In this document: positions 14,992 through 24,572 of the stretch, in pieces
Position numbering within the stretch: position 1 is the stretch's first letter
Layout of the letters: every line of letters starts with the position of its first letter
Assembly (NCBI GenBank): GCA_964640055.1
Contig: CAZXFH010000007.1
Coordinates: 1 to 64,000 of the forward strand
Source: CAZXFH01 sp964640055
Lineage (GTDB): Bacteria > Fidelibacterota > UBA2242 > JAFGTP01
Direction: 5' to 3'
Length of the DNA stretch: 64,000 nt
Position numbers and translations under genes: made by a program
Notes under the pieces: model-generated
The model's input: only the letters and a program-made list of their open reading frames with translations
Database searches by the model: none
What the model was told of the DNA's origin: nothing

Positions 14992-16005
14992 ATGGTAAAA
15001 ATAGGTGTTGTGGGTGCCGGTCATCTGGGCCGCTATCATATTGATAATTTTAAAGCCCTGGAAGGGGTGAGTTTGGTCGGCTTTTATGAAAAGGACAAGA
15101 AAAGGGCCGCACAGATCTCCTGGGAGCATAAAGTACGCAGTTTTGAGGATTTGGAGAGCTTGTTGAAGCGATGTGATGGCGTCTCGATCGTCGTGCCAAC
15201 TCACAGCCATTATGAAATTGCCCGGCAAGCCATTAAAAACAATGTGCATATTTTTTGTGAAAAACCTTTTATGGAAACCCTGAGTGAAGCGGATGAAATT
15301 ATAGCTCAAGCCCGGGAACATGGTCTGATTTTACAGATCGGTCATATTGAGCGCTTTAATCCCGCCCTGGCGCTTATCAAAACCCTGGAGGCGCAGCCGT
15401 TATTTATTGAATCGCATCGCATCGCCGAATTCAATCCCCGGGGAATTGATGTGGCTGTTATTCTGGATCTGATGATTCATGATATCGACATCATTCTTTC
15501 CTTGGTGAAATCACCGGTGGCTACCATCCATACGACCGGCTCACCGGTACTTACGGAAACCATTGATATCGCCAATGCCCGTATTGAATTTGAAAACGGC
15601 TGTGTGGCCAATGTGACAGCCAGCCGGGTCTCCCAGAAGCAGATGCGCAAATTGCGTATTTTTCAGAAAGATGAGTATATTTCGATCGATTTTCTGAGAG
15701 GCGAATCAGAAATCTACAGCCTGTTTGCCGATAAACGGGTTTTTAAGACCCAGACCAAGCCGGTGGCTGAATTTGAAGTCCAGGACGGCGAGCGTCGTAA
15801 AATATACTATCAGAAATTCCGGGCGGAGGATACCAATGCCATGCGGGATGAATTAGCTGCCTTTGTGCACTGTATCCGGGACAAAAAGCATCCTCCGGTA
15901 ACCGGCGAGGATGGCCGGCGGGCCTTGAAGATTGCTTTGGAGATTGAGAAGCAGATCAATATCCGGCTGAAAAAGAACCCTAGAAAAAAGAAAACCCTAT
16001 CATAA
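14992..16005 (+). CDS. Gfo/Idh/MocA family dehydrogenase in the lipid A cluster
   Basis: The N-terminal Rossmann fold has VKIGVVGAGHLGRYHIDNF; the family signature CEKPF is near residue 95, followed by the conserved GHIERFNPA and DLMIHDIDI. The family oxidises or reduces sugar hydroxyls with NAD(P). Its place 10 bp before lpxB suggests a nucleotide-sugar substrate. In organisms making GlcN3N-type lipid A, GnnA, a member of this family, oxidises UDP-GlcNAc at C3, so that is a candidate role, although the aminotransferase partner gnnB is not in the window. GGAGAAGG precedes the ATG at 14992; an upstream ATG at 14938 has no such site. Confidence 0.8.
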   Translation: MVKIGVVGAGHLGRYHIDNFKALEGVSLVGFYEKDKKRAAQISWEHKVRSFEDLESLLKRCDGVSIVVPTHSHYEIARQAIKNNVHIFCEKPFMETLSEADEIIAQAREHGLILQIGHIERFNPALALIKTLEAQPLFIESHRIAEFNPRGIDVAVILDLMIHDIDIILSLVKSPVATIHTTGSPVLTETIDIANARIEFENGCVANVTASRVSQKQMRKLRIFQKDEYISIDFLRGESEIYSLFADKRVFKTQTKPVAEFEVQDGERRKIYYQKFRAEDTNAMRDELAAFVHCIRDKKHPPVTGEDGRRALKIALEIEKQINIRLKKNPRKKKTLS

Positions 16006-16015
16006 AAGCGCGCCC

Positions 16016-17161
16016 ATGAAGCCCTTAAAACTATTTATTTCTGCCGGTGAATTATCGGGTGATATTCATGGCGGAAGATTGATCCAGGCGCTGTTAAAGC
16101 GCGAACCTTCACTGCAAATTTCAGCTCTGGGCGGTGATAACATGCGCGCTGCCGGTGCCCGGCTGCTATATCACATTCGCGAGACCTCGGTAATGGGATT
16201 TGTCGAGGTTGTCAGGCATTTTCCCCGCTTGCTCCGCATATGGAAGCAGACTCTCCGTCATATCGATCGACTAAACCCCAATCTGATTGTGGTCGTTGAT
16301 TATCCCGGATTTAATCTGCGCCTGGCCAAAGCGGCCTTTCAGCGCAATATTCCGGTTATCTATTATATCAGCCCTCAGGTTTGGGCCTGGCATCAAGCAC
16401 GTGTAAAAAAGATCAGAAAGTACGTCCGGAAAGTGCTCTGTATCCTTCCTTTTGAAGCGGATTGGTATCAGCAACGGAATGTAACCGCTACTTATGTAGG
16501 GCATCCGCTGATGGACCGGCATGAACCACCGGATAACGATGATATTGAACGCCGTTTAAATGCCGCTGATATACCCGGGCATATCGGTTTATTTCCCGGG
16601 AGCCGTGAACAGGAAATGAAGCGGCATTTGCCTGTCATGCTGGATGCCATGCAACAATTACGGCACAACTATCCGGCGCTGCAGGCCACAGTAGCCCTGG
16701 CCCCCGGATTATCAGCCCGGGAATATCAGGACCAAACACCAGCTTGGGTGCACTGGCGCTCCGGCGAAAACCAACGGATCATGCGGGAGGCTGATTTTTT
16801 GGTCATGTCATCCGGAACAGCTTCCCTGGAAGCGGTCATTAACGTGACCCCTTTTCTGGTGATGTATAAAATTGCACCCTTTTCATATTGGTTAAGTAAG
16901 CGATTGGTAAAAGTACCCTATATTTCCCTGGCAAATTTGATAGCCGGAGAAAAAGGGATCACCGAGCTTATTCAGGATAGCGCCACCGCACAAAATGTTG
17001 CCCGGGGCGTGCAGCGTTTTTTTCAGGATCCGGCAGCGAAAGTTGGGATGCAGGAATTTTTTAAAAAGATATTGCGTCAGCTGGGGCAGAAAGGGGCCTC
17101 GCAAAAGGCGGCTGATATTATCTGTGGCCATTTAAAAGCAATAAAAAAGCCTTATAATTAA
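16016..17161 (+). CDS. lpxB: Lipid-A-disaccharide synthase
   Basis: A GT19 glycosyltransferase joining UDP-2,3-diacylglucosamine and lipid X to form lipid A disaccharide at the inner membrane. Diagnostic motifs are SAGELSGDIHGG at the N-terminus, YYISPQVWAWH (about residue 117), GHPLMD, FPGSREQE and SSGTASLEA. The length of 381 aa is typical. It follows the dehydrogenase by 10 bp and touches lpxK, so the three form one operon. Confidence 0.95.
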   Translation: MKPLKLFISAGELSGDIHGGRLIQALLKREPSLQISALGGDNMRAAGARLLYHIRETSVMGFVEVVRHFPRLLRIWKQTLRHIDRLNPNLIVVVDYPGFNLRLAKAAFQRNIPVIYYISPQVWAWHQARVKKIRKYVRKVLCILPFEADWYQQRNVTATYVGHPLMDRHEPPDNDDIERRLNAADIPGHIGLFPGSREQEMKRHLPVMLDAMQQLRHNYPALQATVALAPGLSAREYQDQTPAWVHWRSGENQRIMREADFLVMSSGTASLEAVINVTPFLVMYKIAPFSYWLSKRLVKVPYISLANLIAGEKGITELIQDSATAQNVARGVQRFFQDPAAKVGMQEFFKKILRQLGQKGASQKAADIICGHLKAIKKPYN

Positions 17162-17231
17162 TTTTAAGAAACATAATACACCAAGCCTTTTTTGGCGGAT
17201 TATTCTATCTCCGCTCGCTTGGTTATATGGA

Positions 17232-18230
17232 TTGGTTACCCTACTCCGATTCTATTTGTATAAAAAAGCCCTTTTCACAGTGAAACAGCTTGCTGTTCCG
17301 GTTATTTCCGTAGGCAATATTACCGCCGGTGGTACCGGGAAAACCCCCTTTACCCTGACCCTGACCCAATGGTTACAGTCTCAGGGATTTCGGGTGGGCA
17401 TTCTAACCCGAGGGTATGGCCGCAAGTATAAGGAGCCGGTTGTTATTGATACCGATATGGAACAGTCGCAAGCGTCTATTAAAGTTGGGGATGAACCCTG
17501 TCTAATGGCTGAACGGTTACGTCAGGGGGTTATTATTGTTCAAAAAGATCGCGTGGCAGCCGGTCAAACCGCGATCCGGAATTATGGTTGTGACCTGTTG
17601 GTTCTGGATGATGGCTTTCAGTATCAGCGCCTGGCACGTGACTTGGATTTGGTTTTATGGGATGGCTATCAAGTGCCGGCAACTGCACGGTTATTACCCT
17701 GCGGACGGTTGCGTGAGCCTTGGCAGGCATTGCAGCGGGCTACCGCACTGATTATCACTCGTACGGTAACGTCGTCCCCTCAGTTAAAATCCTTTTTCCA
17801 ACAGCGTTTTCCCGATCTGATCCAGTTCAATAGTCCCTTACACATTACTGGCGTGGAGCATAAATCCAAACAACAGAGTTATGCTCCGGAAAGATTGCAT
17901 AGTAAAAAAATCCTGGCCTTCTGCGGGTTGGGAAACCCGGCACAATTCTATCAGACTGTCCGGCAGCTAAATCCCCGGGGCCTGATCACCCGTACTTTTG
18001 GGGACCATTACCGCTATTCCGCCCAAGATGTCCGGGGGTTATGTGAACTGGCCGCCCAATCAGAATGTGATTATTTGCTTACCACAGAAAAAGACTATAT
18101 CAATTTGCCGGTTACACCGATAATTAAAAATTTATTGGTGCTTAAGATTACCCTCCAGATAGATGCAGCTTTACAAAAATTTATCTTGAAAAACTTAAAC
18201 AGGGATTCCGGGGAGCAAGCCCTCTCCTGA
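17232..18230 (+). CDS. lpxK: Tetraacyldisaccharide 4'-kinase
   Basis: LpxK phosphorylates the 4' position of the lipid A precursor at the inner membrane. The Walker A region GNITAGGTGKTPF and the motifs GYGRKY, DEPCLMA, DDGFQYQ and TFGDHYRY identify it. The start given is the first canonical codon (TTG, 17232). However, the frame is open back to 17145, and the upstream codons encode FWRIILSPLAWLYGLV, which matches the conserved LpxK N-terminal membrane segment ('...LLPLSWLYGLV...' in E. coli). Translation therefore probably begins further left, at an unusual ATT or ATA near 17154-17157, overlapping the lpxB stop. Confidence 0.9.
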   Translation: MVTLLRFYLYKKALFTVKQLAVPVISVGNITAGGTGKTPFTLTLTQWLQSQGFRVGILTRGYGRKYKEPVVIDTDMEQSQASIKVGDEPCLMAERLRQGVIIVQKDRVAAGQTAIRNYGCDLLVLDDGFQYQRLARDLDLVLWDGYQVPATARLLPCGRLREPWQALQRATALIITRTVTSSPQLKSFFQQRFPDLIQFNSPLHITGVEHKSKQQSYAPERLHSKKILAFCGLGNPAQFYQTVRQLNPRGLITRTFGDHYRYSAQDVRGLCELAAQSECDYLLTTEKDYINLPVTPIIKNLLVLKITLQIDAALQKFILKNLNRDSGEQALS

Positions 18231-18254
18231 GAGGACAAATCCCGGTGTATTGAT

Positions 18255-21200
18255 TTAAATAACCCCTTGTTTTACAGCTACGAAATAGATGATTGCCAGC
18301 AGGGCCAGCAGGGATGCCGTGCTAGTAAAAATTGTCCGGCGACGCGAAGCCGGATTGTAGAAGACATGGATTTCGACCTCTTGGGTAGTGCTCCAGCCGT
18401 GGGCGTCGACAACCTCAAGGGTGATGCGGGTCACCCCTTTCTGATCTTTATCCGGCTCCCAGGTTAACAAGCCGGTTTCAGGATTAAATTCGGCTCCGTC
18501 GGGGAGATTGTGAGCCTTATAGGTTAAGGCATCGCCGTTGGGGTCTGTGGCTTCCAGCCGGTATTCATAATCCAGATCGGTTAATGCCACGGGTTTGGGA
18601 ACAGAGGTGATCTGGGGCCGCATATTTACAAACAGCATGGCTTCCTGGGTATCAGTGGCCATCCCGTCGCTAATGCGAATTGAGAAAGGATGTTCGTTCA
18701 AATTTTCTACTGTGGGCTCCCAGGATACAATTCCCCCGGGTGAAACCACCATATCCGGTGGGGCTTCTAAAAGTTCGTAGGTGATCTTGCTGTCTGTGTT
18801 CAGATCGGTTACCTGCACCTCGTATTTCCACAAGCGGCCTGCTTGCACATTGGTATCCGGAGTGGATACAATGCTGGGCGGTGCATTTACATAGATCTGG
18901 GCATGTTCCTCGGCGGAAAAATAACCGTCCGAGACCGTATAGGCAAGAGGTTGAAAATCAAACTGGTTGCTCCCGGGTGACCAGTTGATCCGGCCCAGGG
19001 GATTCATATGCATGCCTTGCGGAGCCTCGATCAGGTTATACTGATAGAAATACCGGGCAACCGGAGCTGAATGATGAGGGACGCTCATATTGAGCAGGCT
19101 GAAAAATTTAACCAGTAATTCTTGGGGAGCGCTATTTTTTTTCGTTTCCTGCCTGAAAATAAGAATGAGCTTTCCCTCTGCCTGCAGGATGTCTATCAGG
19201 GGCGCGGCAATGGGTTTGCCCAGATACTGTTCTTTGAAGCGGGCCACGTATTTATCCAGATTGCTGCGTACATGCTCCTCGGTGATTTTGACTTCATAGA
19301 TACCGGTATTATGACGGTTGGTAATTTTGGGTGCCGGGTTATAGCGTGCTAAATAGGCGCCTTGATTTTTATCTTTGATTTGAGGATTGTAGGTGTAGAG
19401 CTGTCCGATAGCCGTTAGATCCGGTGCTGAGGACTGGATGGTAACGGGATGATTGACAAAGAGGGAAAATTTAACCATAACATCATCAAAGCCGTCGGTT
19501 ATTTTTATAACGAAATCATGCCAGTCAACCTGATCATAGGACGGGCGCCAAGTCAGGGTTCCCTGAGTATTGATGGTAGCGCCAGTCGGATAATCGACCA
19601 AGGTATAGGTAAGGATCACGTCGTCGTTATTATCTTCTACTTCGAACTGACAGCGAAAGGTTTCGCCGATCTGAATGATATCACGTTGAGGGAGGTCGTT
19701 CAGTATTTTGGGCGGATCATTAACATAGACGGTGAAAGTCTGTGAAACATGATTGTCCTGCCAGAAGAAAGAGCCTTTTACGGCATGGAGTCCCAATTGT
19801 TCTTGTTGGGGAATCCAGATAAAGGTTTTATTGGGTAGGTCGAAATTCATATTATCCGGGCTGACAATATTAAAATTCAGATCCTGCAGTTTATCCAAGG
19901 CTAAGCCGGGAATACCGATTTGATACTTGAACACCTCCTGCGGATTTACCACGGCATCTGGCTTCGGCCGACGATTAATGGGCCCGGTGCTGACCGTGAC
20001 ACCTTGCTCGGCTGGCAGGGGTGCCAGGGGCACTTCTGCGCCTTCCAGAGCCGAAAATTCATCCACAATACTATCCAGCTCAGTTAAGGCTGTTTCTGTA
20101 GGGGTGGGCAGGGTATCTTTTTCACTAAGCGCATCATCAACTTCTTTCAGAATTTCAGCGACGAATTCCTGATCTGCGGATAAAGGCTTTAGGCTTTCCA
20201 GCTGCCAGTAACATAATCCATGGCGTTCATAGTGAGGGTTGATAAAGGGGATCACTACCGCACCAGTGAACTGTAGGGCATGGGTGTAAACGGGACGGAT
20301 CGCCAAATATTGCATTTCTTTCAGGTTTGGATTGTGATACTCCAGGATCTGATAGGCCTCAAAATCAGCCACTGCCTGGGTTAAATCATATTCATAGCGG
20401 GTAATACCGTTAATGTCTTCCGTATGAGTCAAAATATCGGCCAATCCGTTATTGTTCAGATCAATCATCAAGGGGCTGGTGAGATCTATGCTTTTTGGGA
20501 AGAGAAGCCGATAGTTTAATTGATCACTTTCCAGATAAACCAGATAGGCGCCACCATTTTTTAAAGGCAGCAAAATTTCCGAAAAACCGTCACCATCCAG
20601 ATCGCCGGCTTGTATTTTGGGTAAGATGATGCTATTACGATCTACCGGAATGGTGATTTCGTGCAGGGGCTGGGACCCCTTTTCCAGATGATAGGTTTTC
20701 ATTTCGAAACTGTTTTTACCACCGGCAACCAGAATTTCAGCTCCCGGCAGAGTGTCTAGTTCAACCGGTAGCGCCCGGAAAGGAGAGATGCCAAAACTGG
20801 GACCCAGACGGGCGAATTGATCGATAAATTGTAGGTTTTCCCTATTTAGTTCAGCTGGAGTACCCATGATCAGAATGCTCCGGCTGGGGCTGCCGGTAGA
20901 GATGATCAATTCCTGGCGTTCGTCCCCATTGAGATCAGCTACGGTCAGGTAATTGGGCCGGGGACGGGTCGATAAGTCACCACTGGTATTCACAACCAAG
21001 GGAGTGTCCGGTACTGTCGCAGCGGTTAGTTCAAAAATATAAAGCCAACCAGGATTATCAGGGGTGGTATAATGACTTATGTTTAAAAGGGCACATATTT
21101 CCGGAGCCTTGTCTCCGTCCAGATCGGTGATGGCCAGGTCAGTAAAATCACCATACATTCCTTGCGGACGGGTGAATTTCCAGTTGAGATTAAAATCCGC

Positions 21201-21443
21201 CGCCTTGGATTCTTCCAGTAAGACCAGATAGGAAGTGCCCCGGCTCGGGGTTCCCTGAGCATCAACATCCGCGGCAATCGCGACCACGTCTAAAAATTCA
21301 TCATTATCAAAATTATATCCTCCCGCCGTCCGAATCAGAGTAGTTTTCTTCTGATTAAAAGGGAAAATAATAGATTGGTTTGTTTGGGCGGTTAGTAGAA
21401 TATTAGCCAGTAATAAACACTCTAATAATGCGATTTTTTTCAT
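18255..21443 (-). CDS. Large surface protein: FG-GAP propeller plus Ig/cadherin-like repeats, C-terminal anchor
   Basis: A signal peptide (MKKIALLECLLLANILLTAQ) precedes about 430 residues with FG-GAP/VCBS-type Asp motifs (DLDGDKAPEIC, DLNGDERQELI, DLDGDGFSEILLP, DLNNNGLADIL) of a beta-propeller. After a Pro/Glu-rich linker come about five 'putative Ig'/dystroglycan-type domains with repeated phrases such as LTWRPSYDQVDWHDF and VSWEPTVENLNEHPF. It ends in a hydrophobic helix (TASLLALLAIIYFVAVKQG), suggesting membrane anchoring instead of a sorting signal. The likely role is adhesion or matrix binding. It is convergent with lpxK and monocistronic. Confidence 0.7.
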   Translation of the reverse strand: MKKIALLECLLLANILLTAQTNQSIIFPFNQKKTTLIRTAGGYNFDNDEFLDVVAIAADVDAQGTPSRGTSYLVLLEESKAADFNLNWKFTRPQGMYGDFTDLAITDLDGDKAPEICALLNISHYTTPDNPGWLYIFELTAATVPDTPLVVNTSGDLSTRPRPNYLTVADLNGDERQELIISTGSPSRSILIMGTPAELNRENLQFIDQFARLGPSFGISPFRALPVELDTLPGAEILVAGGKNSFEMKTYHLEKGSQPLHEITIPVDRNSIILPKIQAGDLDGDGFSEILLPLKNGGAYLVYLESDQLNYRLLFPKSIDLTSPLMIDLNNNGLADILTHTEDINGITRYEYDLTQAVADFEAYQILEYHNPNLKEMQYLAIRPVYTHALQFTGAVVIPFINPHYERHGLCYWQLESLKPLSADQEFVAEILKEVDDALSEKDTLPTPTETALTELDSIVDEFSALEGAEVPLAPLPAEQGVTVSTGPINRRPKPDAVVNPQEVFKYQIGIPGLALDKLQDLNFNIVSPDNMNFDLPNKTFIWIPQQEQLGLHAVKGSFFWQDNHVSQTFTVYVNDPPKILNDLPQRDIIQIGETFRCQFEVEDNNDDVILTYTLVDYPTGATINTQGTLTWRPSYDQVDWHDFVIKITDGFDDVMVKFSLFVNHPVTIQSSAPDLTAIGQLYTYNPQIKDKNQGAYLARYNPAPKITNRHNTGIYEVKITEEHVRSNLDKYVARFKEQYLGKPIAAPLIDILQAEGKLILIFRQETKKNSAPQELLVKFFSLLNMSVPHHSAPVARYFYQYNLIEAPQGMHMNPLGRINWSPGSNQFDFQPLAYTVSDGYFSAEEHAQIYVNAPPSIVSTPDTNVQAGRLWKYEVQVTDLNTDSKITYELLEAPPDMVVSPGGIVSWEPTVENLNEHPFSIRISDGMATDTQEAMLFVNMRPQITSVPKPVALTDLDYEYRLEATDPNGDALTYKAHNLPDGAEFNPETGLLTWEPDKDQKGVTRITLEVVDAHGWSTTQEVEIHVFYNPASRRRTIFTSTASLLALLAIIYFVAVKQGVI

Positions 21444-21957
21444 AAAGGTTATCTCGCCTTTCAGAAATTATAATTTTTCAGGTATGCTTTTTTGTTTTAT
21501 AGTAGACGATAGCAAATCGATATCCCCAGGAGTTTGCGTATTACTCTGTTAAAGTTTAGTAATTTGATCTTGTTTTTGCGCATAAAATGCATCTAGTTAT
21601 AGCCTACCAAAAAAATATAGCTCTGCCTCTTTAAAAAATCAAGTAAAAAGTAGTTAATTAATTTAAGTTAATTCAAGCATAATTGGTAAATAAAATCTTA
21701 TTATAGCTTAAGGGGTTTAAACCGATAAATGTTACTGGAGCAATTAATTTTAATTCAAGGAGGTAAAACAATAGTTGCGTGAGGTAATTTAACAAGTTGT
21801 TTTTTCAAAAGGTTTATAGCCAGCTGGCTGAGAACCGGGACGCGGTTGAGATTAGATGGTGGGCGGGGAGAAATCCGTCTATTTGTGGGATATTTTAATT
21901 GGAAAATTTACTAAAAATTTTTAAGATAACAGGCTTTTAATTAATAAGAGGGTAATA
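21444..21957. other. Intergenic region between surface protein and ackA
   Basis: The divergent promoter region of about 510 bp is AT-rich. On the minus strand a GG-N10-GC pair (CTGGGGATATCGATTTGCT, around 21510-21530) weakly resembles a sigma-54 promoter for the surface protein. An AGGAGGT at 21761 has no adequate reading frame after it. Confidence 0.35.
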
Positions 21958-23172
21958 ATGAAGATCTTGACTATCAACTCAGGTAGTTCTTCAGTAAAGT
22001 ATAAGCTCATTAACACACAATCGGCTGAGACGCTTTGCAAAGGTGTCGTAGAGAGAATTGGTGCCGCAGGAACCTCTTTGGCCCATAAGCGGCCAGATGG
22101 TGAAAAGCATCACCGAGAGTTGCAGATCAGCGACCATAAAGGTGCGATCGATAGTATCATTGATATCTTGACGGATTCCACTCTGGGAGTGATCAGAGAT
22201 CTGGATGAAATTGATGCTGTGGGGCACCGGTTGGTGCATGGCGGAGATCGTTTCAGTCAATCTGTCCTGATCGACCGACAGGTATTGGCAACCTTACGTG
22301 AATGTATTGATTTTGCCCCCCTGCACAATCCGCCGAATATCAAAGGAGTAGAAGCAAGTGAAGCCGAATTGCCGGGCAAACCCAATGTAGGTGTTTTTGA
22401 CACGGCTTTTCATTCCAGCATACCGGATTATGCCTATACCTATGCCATTCCCTTTGAATATTTTGAAAAGGATTGTTTACGCCGGTACGGATTTCATGGG
22501 ACATCACATTATTTTGTGGCCCATCGTGCCGCCGCAATGATGGCGCAAGATATTGAACAGTTAAAGATAATTACCTGCCACTTAGGGAACGGAGCCAGTA
22601 TTACGGCCGTGCAGCAGGGTCAGTCGGTGGATACCTCCATGGGCTTCACTCCTTTGGAAGGTTTGGTCATGGGCACCCGCAGTGGGGATATCGATCCCGG
22701 TGTGATTTTTTACATTGCTGAAAAGGAGAATTTTTCAATTCCGGAGACCAACAACTTTTTGAATAAACGCTGTGGTCTCCTGGGGATTTCAGGCCTAACC
22801 AATGATATGCGGGATATCGAAGAGCAAGCGATGCAGGGAAATCCCAGAGCCCGTCTGGCCCTGAAAGTATTTTGTTACCGCATAAAAAAATACATTGCCG
22901 CCTATATGGGGATCATGAACGGTGCCGATGCGATTGTGTTTACCGGCGGTATTGGGGAAAACAGTGACATTGTGCGGCGCGAAGCCCTGGCAAACATGGA
23001 TTATATCGGTCTTGAAATCGATCCTCAAAAAAATGGCGGCTTAAGAGGAAAGGAAAGCTTTTTACAAACCGATAACTCTTCTGTAAAAATCCTGGTTATC
23101 CCCACCAATGAAGAAATGGTGATCGCCAAGGAGACCGAACGGATATTAGAAGTCCACACTGCTACTAATTAG
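21958..23172 (+). CDS. ackA: Acetate kinase
   Basis: It interconverts acetyl phosphate plus ADP with acetate plus ATP in the cytoplasm. Motifs are LTINSGSSSVKY at the N-terminus, VGHRLVHGG (about residue 90), YGFHGTSH (about 180), GLVMGTRSGDIDPG (about 235) and FTGGIGENS (about 325). Length 404 aa is standard. GAGGG lies five bases before the ATG. No phosphotransacetylase gene adjoins it, so acetyl phosphate must come from an enzyme encoded elsewhere. Confidence 0.95.
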   Translation: MKILTINSGSSSVKYKLINTQSAETLCKGVVERIGAAGTSLAHKRPDGEKHHRELQISDHKGAIDSIIDILTDSTLGVIRDLDEIDAVGHRLVHGGDRFSQSVLIDRQVLATLRECIDFAPLHNPPNIKGVEASEAELPGKPNVGVFDTAFHSSIPDYAYTYAIPFEYFEKDCLRRYGFHGTSHYFVAHRAAAMMAQDIEQLKIITCHLGNGASITAVQQGQSVDTSMGFTPLEGLVMGTRSGDIDPGVIFYIAEKENFSIPETNNFLNKRCGLLGISGLTNDMRDIEEQAMQGNPRARLALKVFCYRIKKYIAAYMGIMNGADAIVFTGGIGENSDIVRREALANMDYIGLEIDPQKNGGLRGKESFLQTDNSSVKILVIPTNEEMVIAKETERILEVHTATN

Positions 23173-23199
23173 TGATATGTTGTTTTGTATAATAGGCGC

Positions 23200-23229
23200 C
23201 GCTTTAAATAATCAAAGCGCGTTTTTATT
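23200..23229 (+). terminator. Terminator of ackA
   Basis: CGCTTT, an eight-base loop and AAAGCG are followed by a T-rich tail (CGTTTTTATTT). The tail overlaps the 3' end of the convergent regulator gene. Confidence 0.5.
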
Positions 23230-24571
23230 TAAGGGCATATTTTTTCATTTTGTAGCGCAATACCCGCTCTGAAACACCCAGTTTTTCTGCGGCTTTGGTC
23301 TGTATCTGATTGGTTTGTCGCAGGGCTTTACGGATCAGCTGTTTTTCCAGCTGGCTGACCTGTTGCGGTAATTTGCGGTCTAAAGTGACCTGGCTGACAA
23401 GATTATACTCCAGGGGCAGATCTTCTTTGGTGATCACATCGGAGCGGGCCAGAATGATCGCCCGTTCGATAATGTTTTCCAATTCTCTGACATTCCCCGG
23501 ATAATCATAGCGCAGGAGCTGATCCATACCCTCGGCCGAAATACCGGTGATGGGGATGGTGTTTTTACGGGTGTATTTTTCGATAAAATGGTTAACCAGC
23601 AAGGGTATGTCTTCTTTACGGTCCCGCAGAGGCGGGATGGTAATGGGGATTACATTAAGGCGGTAAAACAGATCCGAGCGGAACTGATTCTCGTTCACCC
23701 GCTGTTGAATATTTTTATTGGCGGCCGATATGATCCGTACGTCGGATCTGATGGTTTGGGAAGATCCCAGCCGTTTGAATTCATTGTTCTGCAGTGTGCG
23801 CAGTAGTTTAACCTGAAAATTGAGCGGAATATCGGCCACTTCATCCAGAAAAAGGGTGCCCTTGTTCGCCATTTCAAATTGACCTTTTTGACGCTCATGC
23901 GCCCCGGTGAAAGCGCCTTTTTCATGGCCAAAGAATTCGCTTTCGAAAAGGCTCTCCGGTATGGCCGCACAGTTTACCGCAATAAAGGGACCCTCAACAC
24001 GACGGGAGGCTTGATGAATGGCTTTGGCTACCATTTCCTTACCCGTACCGCTTTCTCCCTGGATCAGGACTGCGGCATCGCTTTGACTGACCCGGGCAAT
24101 AAAGTTGATCACAACCGCCATGGCTGGACTTTTATAGACAATATCAGATACAATATTCTGACGGGAGACCTGTGAGCGCAAAACCTGGTTTTCTTTGACC
24201 AGGGTATTTAGCTGCTCCAGTTTCTTTAGTTTGATTTTTAACTCTTCCAGTTCCACGGGTTTAGAAATGTAATCCCAAGCGCCCTGTTTCATGGCGCTTA
24301 CGGAATCTTCGATCGTCCCATAAGCCGTCAGGATAATTACGCGGATCTCCGGGTTGAGGACTTTGACCTTTTTAAGGACATCAAGCCCGTTCATACCCGG
24401 CATACGGAAGTCGGTAATGACCACATCCACATAATTTTTCCGGATCGCCTCCAGTCCTGCTTCACCAGAGACACAGCTGGTTACCTGACATCCCAGTTTG
24501 CGGACATATCCACTGAGAATGTCACGCTGAGAAGCATCATCATCAATAATGACTAGGGAGAGTGAAAGCAT
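23225..24571 (-). CDS. NtrC-family sigma-54-dependent response regulator
   Basis: A three-domain protein of 448 aa. The receiver domain has the phospho-acceptor Asp54 in VITDFRMPG. The AAA+ domain has Walker A GESGTGKE, the sigma-54 contact loop GAFTGA and Walker B TLFLDEVAD. A Fis-type helix-turn-helix (TKAAEKLGVSERVLRYKMK) is at the C-terminus. When phosphorylated it should activate sigma-54 RNA polymerase from upstream enhancer sites. It lies one base after its histidine kinase gene, giving a complete two-component system. The dyads at 29391 and 32416 are candidate targets (inference). Confidence 0.92.
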   Translation of the reverse strand: MLSLSLVIIDDDASQRDILSGYVRKLGCQVTSCVSGEAGLEAIRKNYVDVVITDFRMPGMNGLDVLKKVKVLNPEIRVIILTAYGTIEDSVSAMKQGAWDYISKPVELEELKIKLKKLEQLNTLVKENQVLRSQVSRQNIVSDIVYKSPAMAVVINFIARVSQSDAAVLIQGESGTGKEMVAKAIHQASRRVEGPFIAVNCAAIPESLFESEFFGHEKGAFTGAHERQKGQFEMANKGTLFLDEVADIPLNFQVKLLRTLQNNEFKRLGSSQTIRSDVRIISAANKNIQQRVNENQFRSDLFYRLNVIPITIPPLRDRKEDIPLLVNHFIEKYTRKNTIPITGISAEGMDQLLRYDYPGNVRELENIIERAIILARSDVITKEDLPLEYNLVSQVTLDRKLPQQVSQLEKQLIRKALRQTNQIQTKAAEKLGVSERVLRYKMKKYALK

Positions 24572-24572
24572 A

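Noticed and set aside
23588..24175. Rightward frames opposite the NtrC-type regulator
   Set aside because: They are antisense to a fully conserved AAA+ domain and lack initiation signals.
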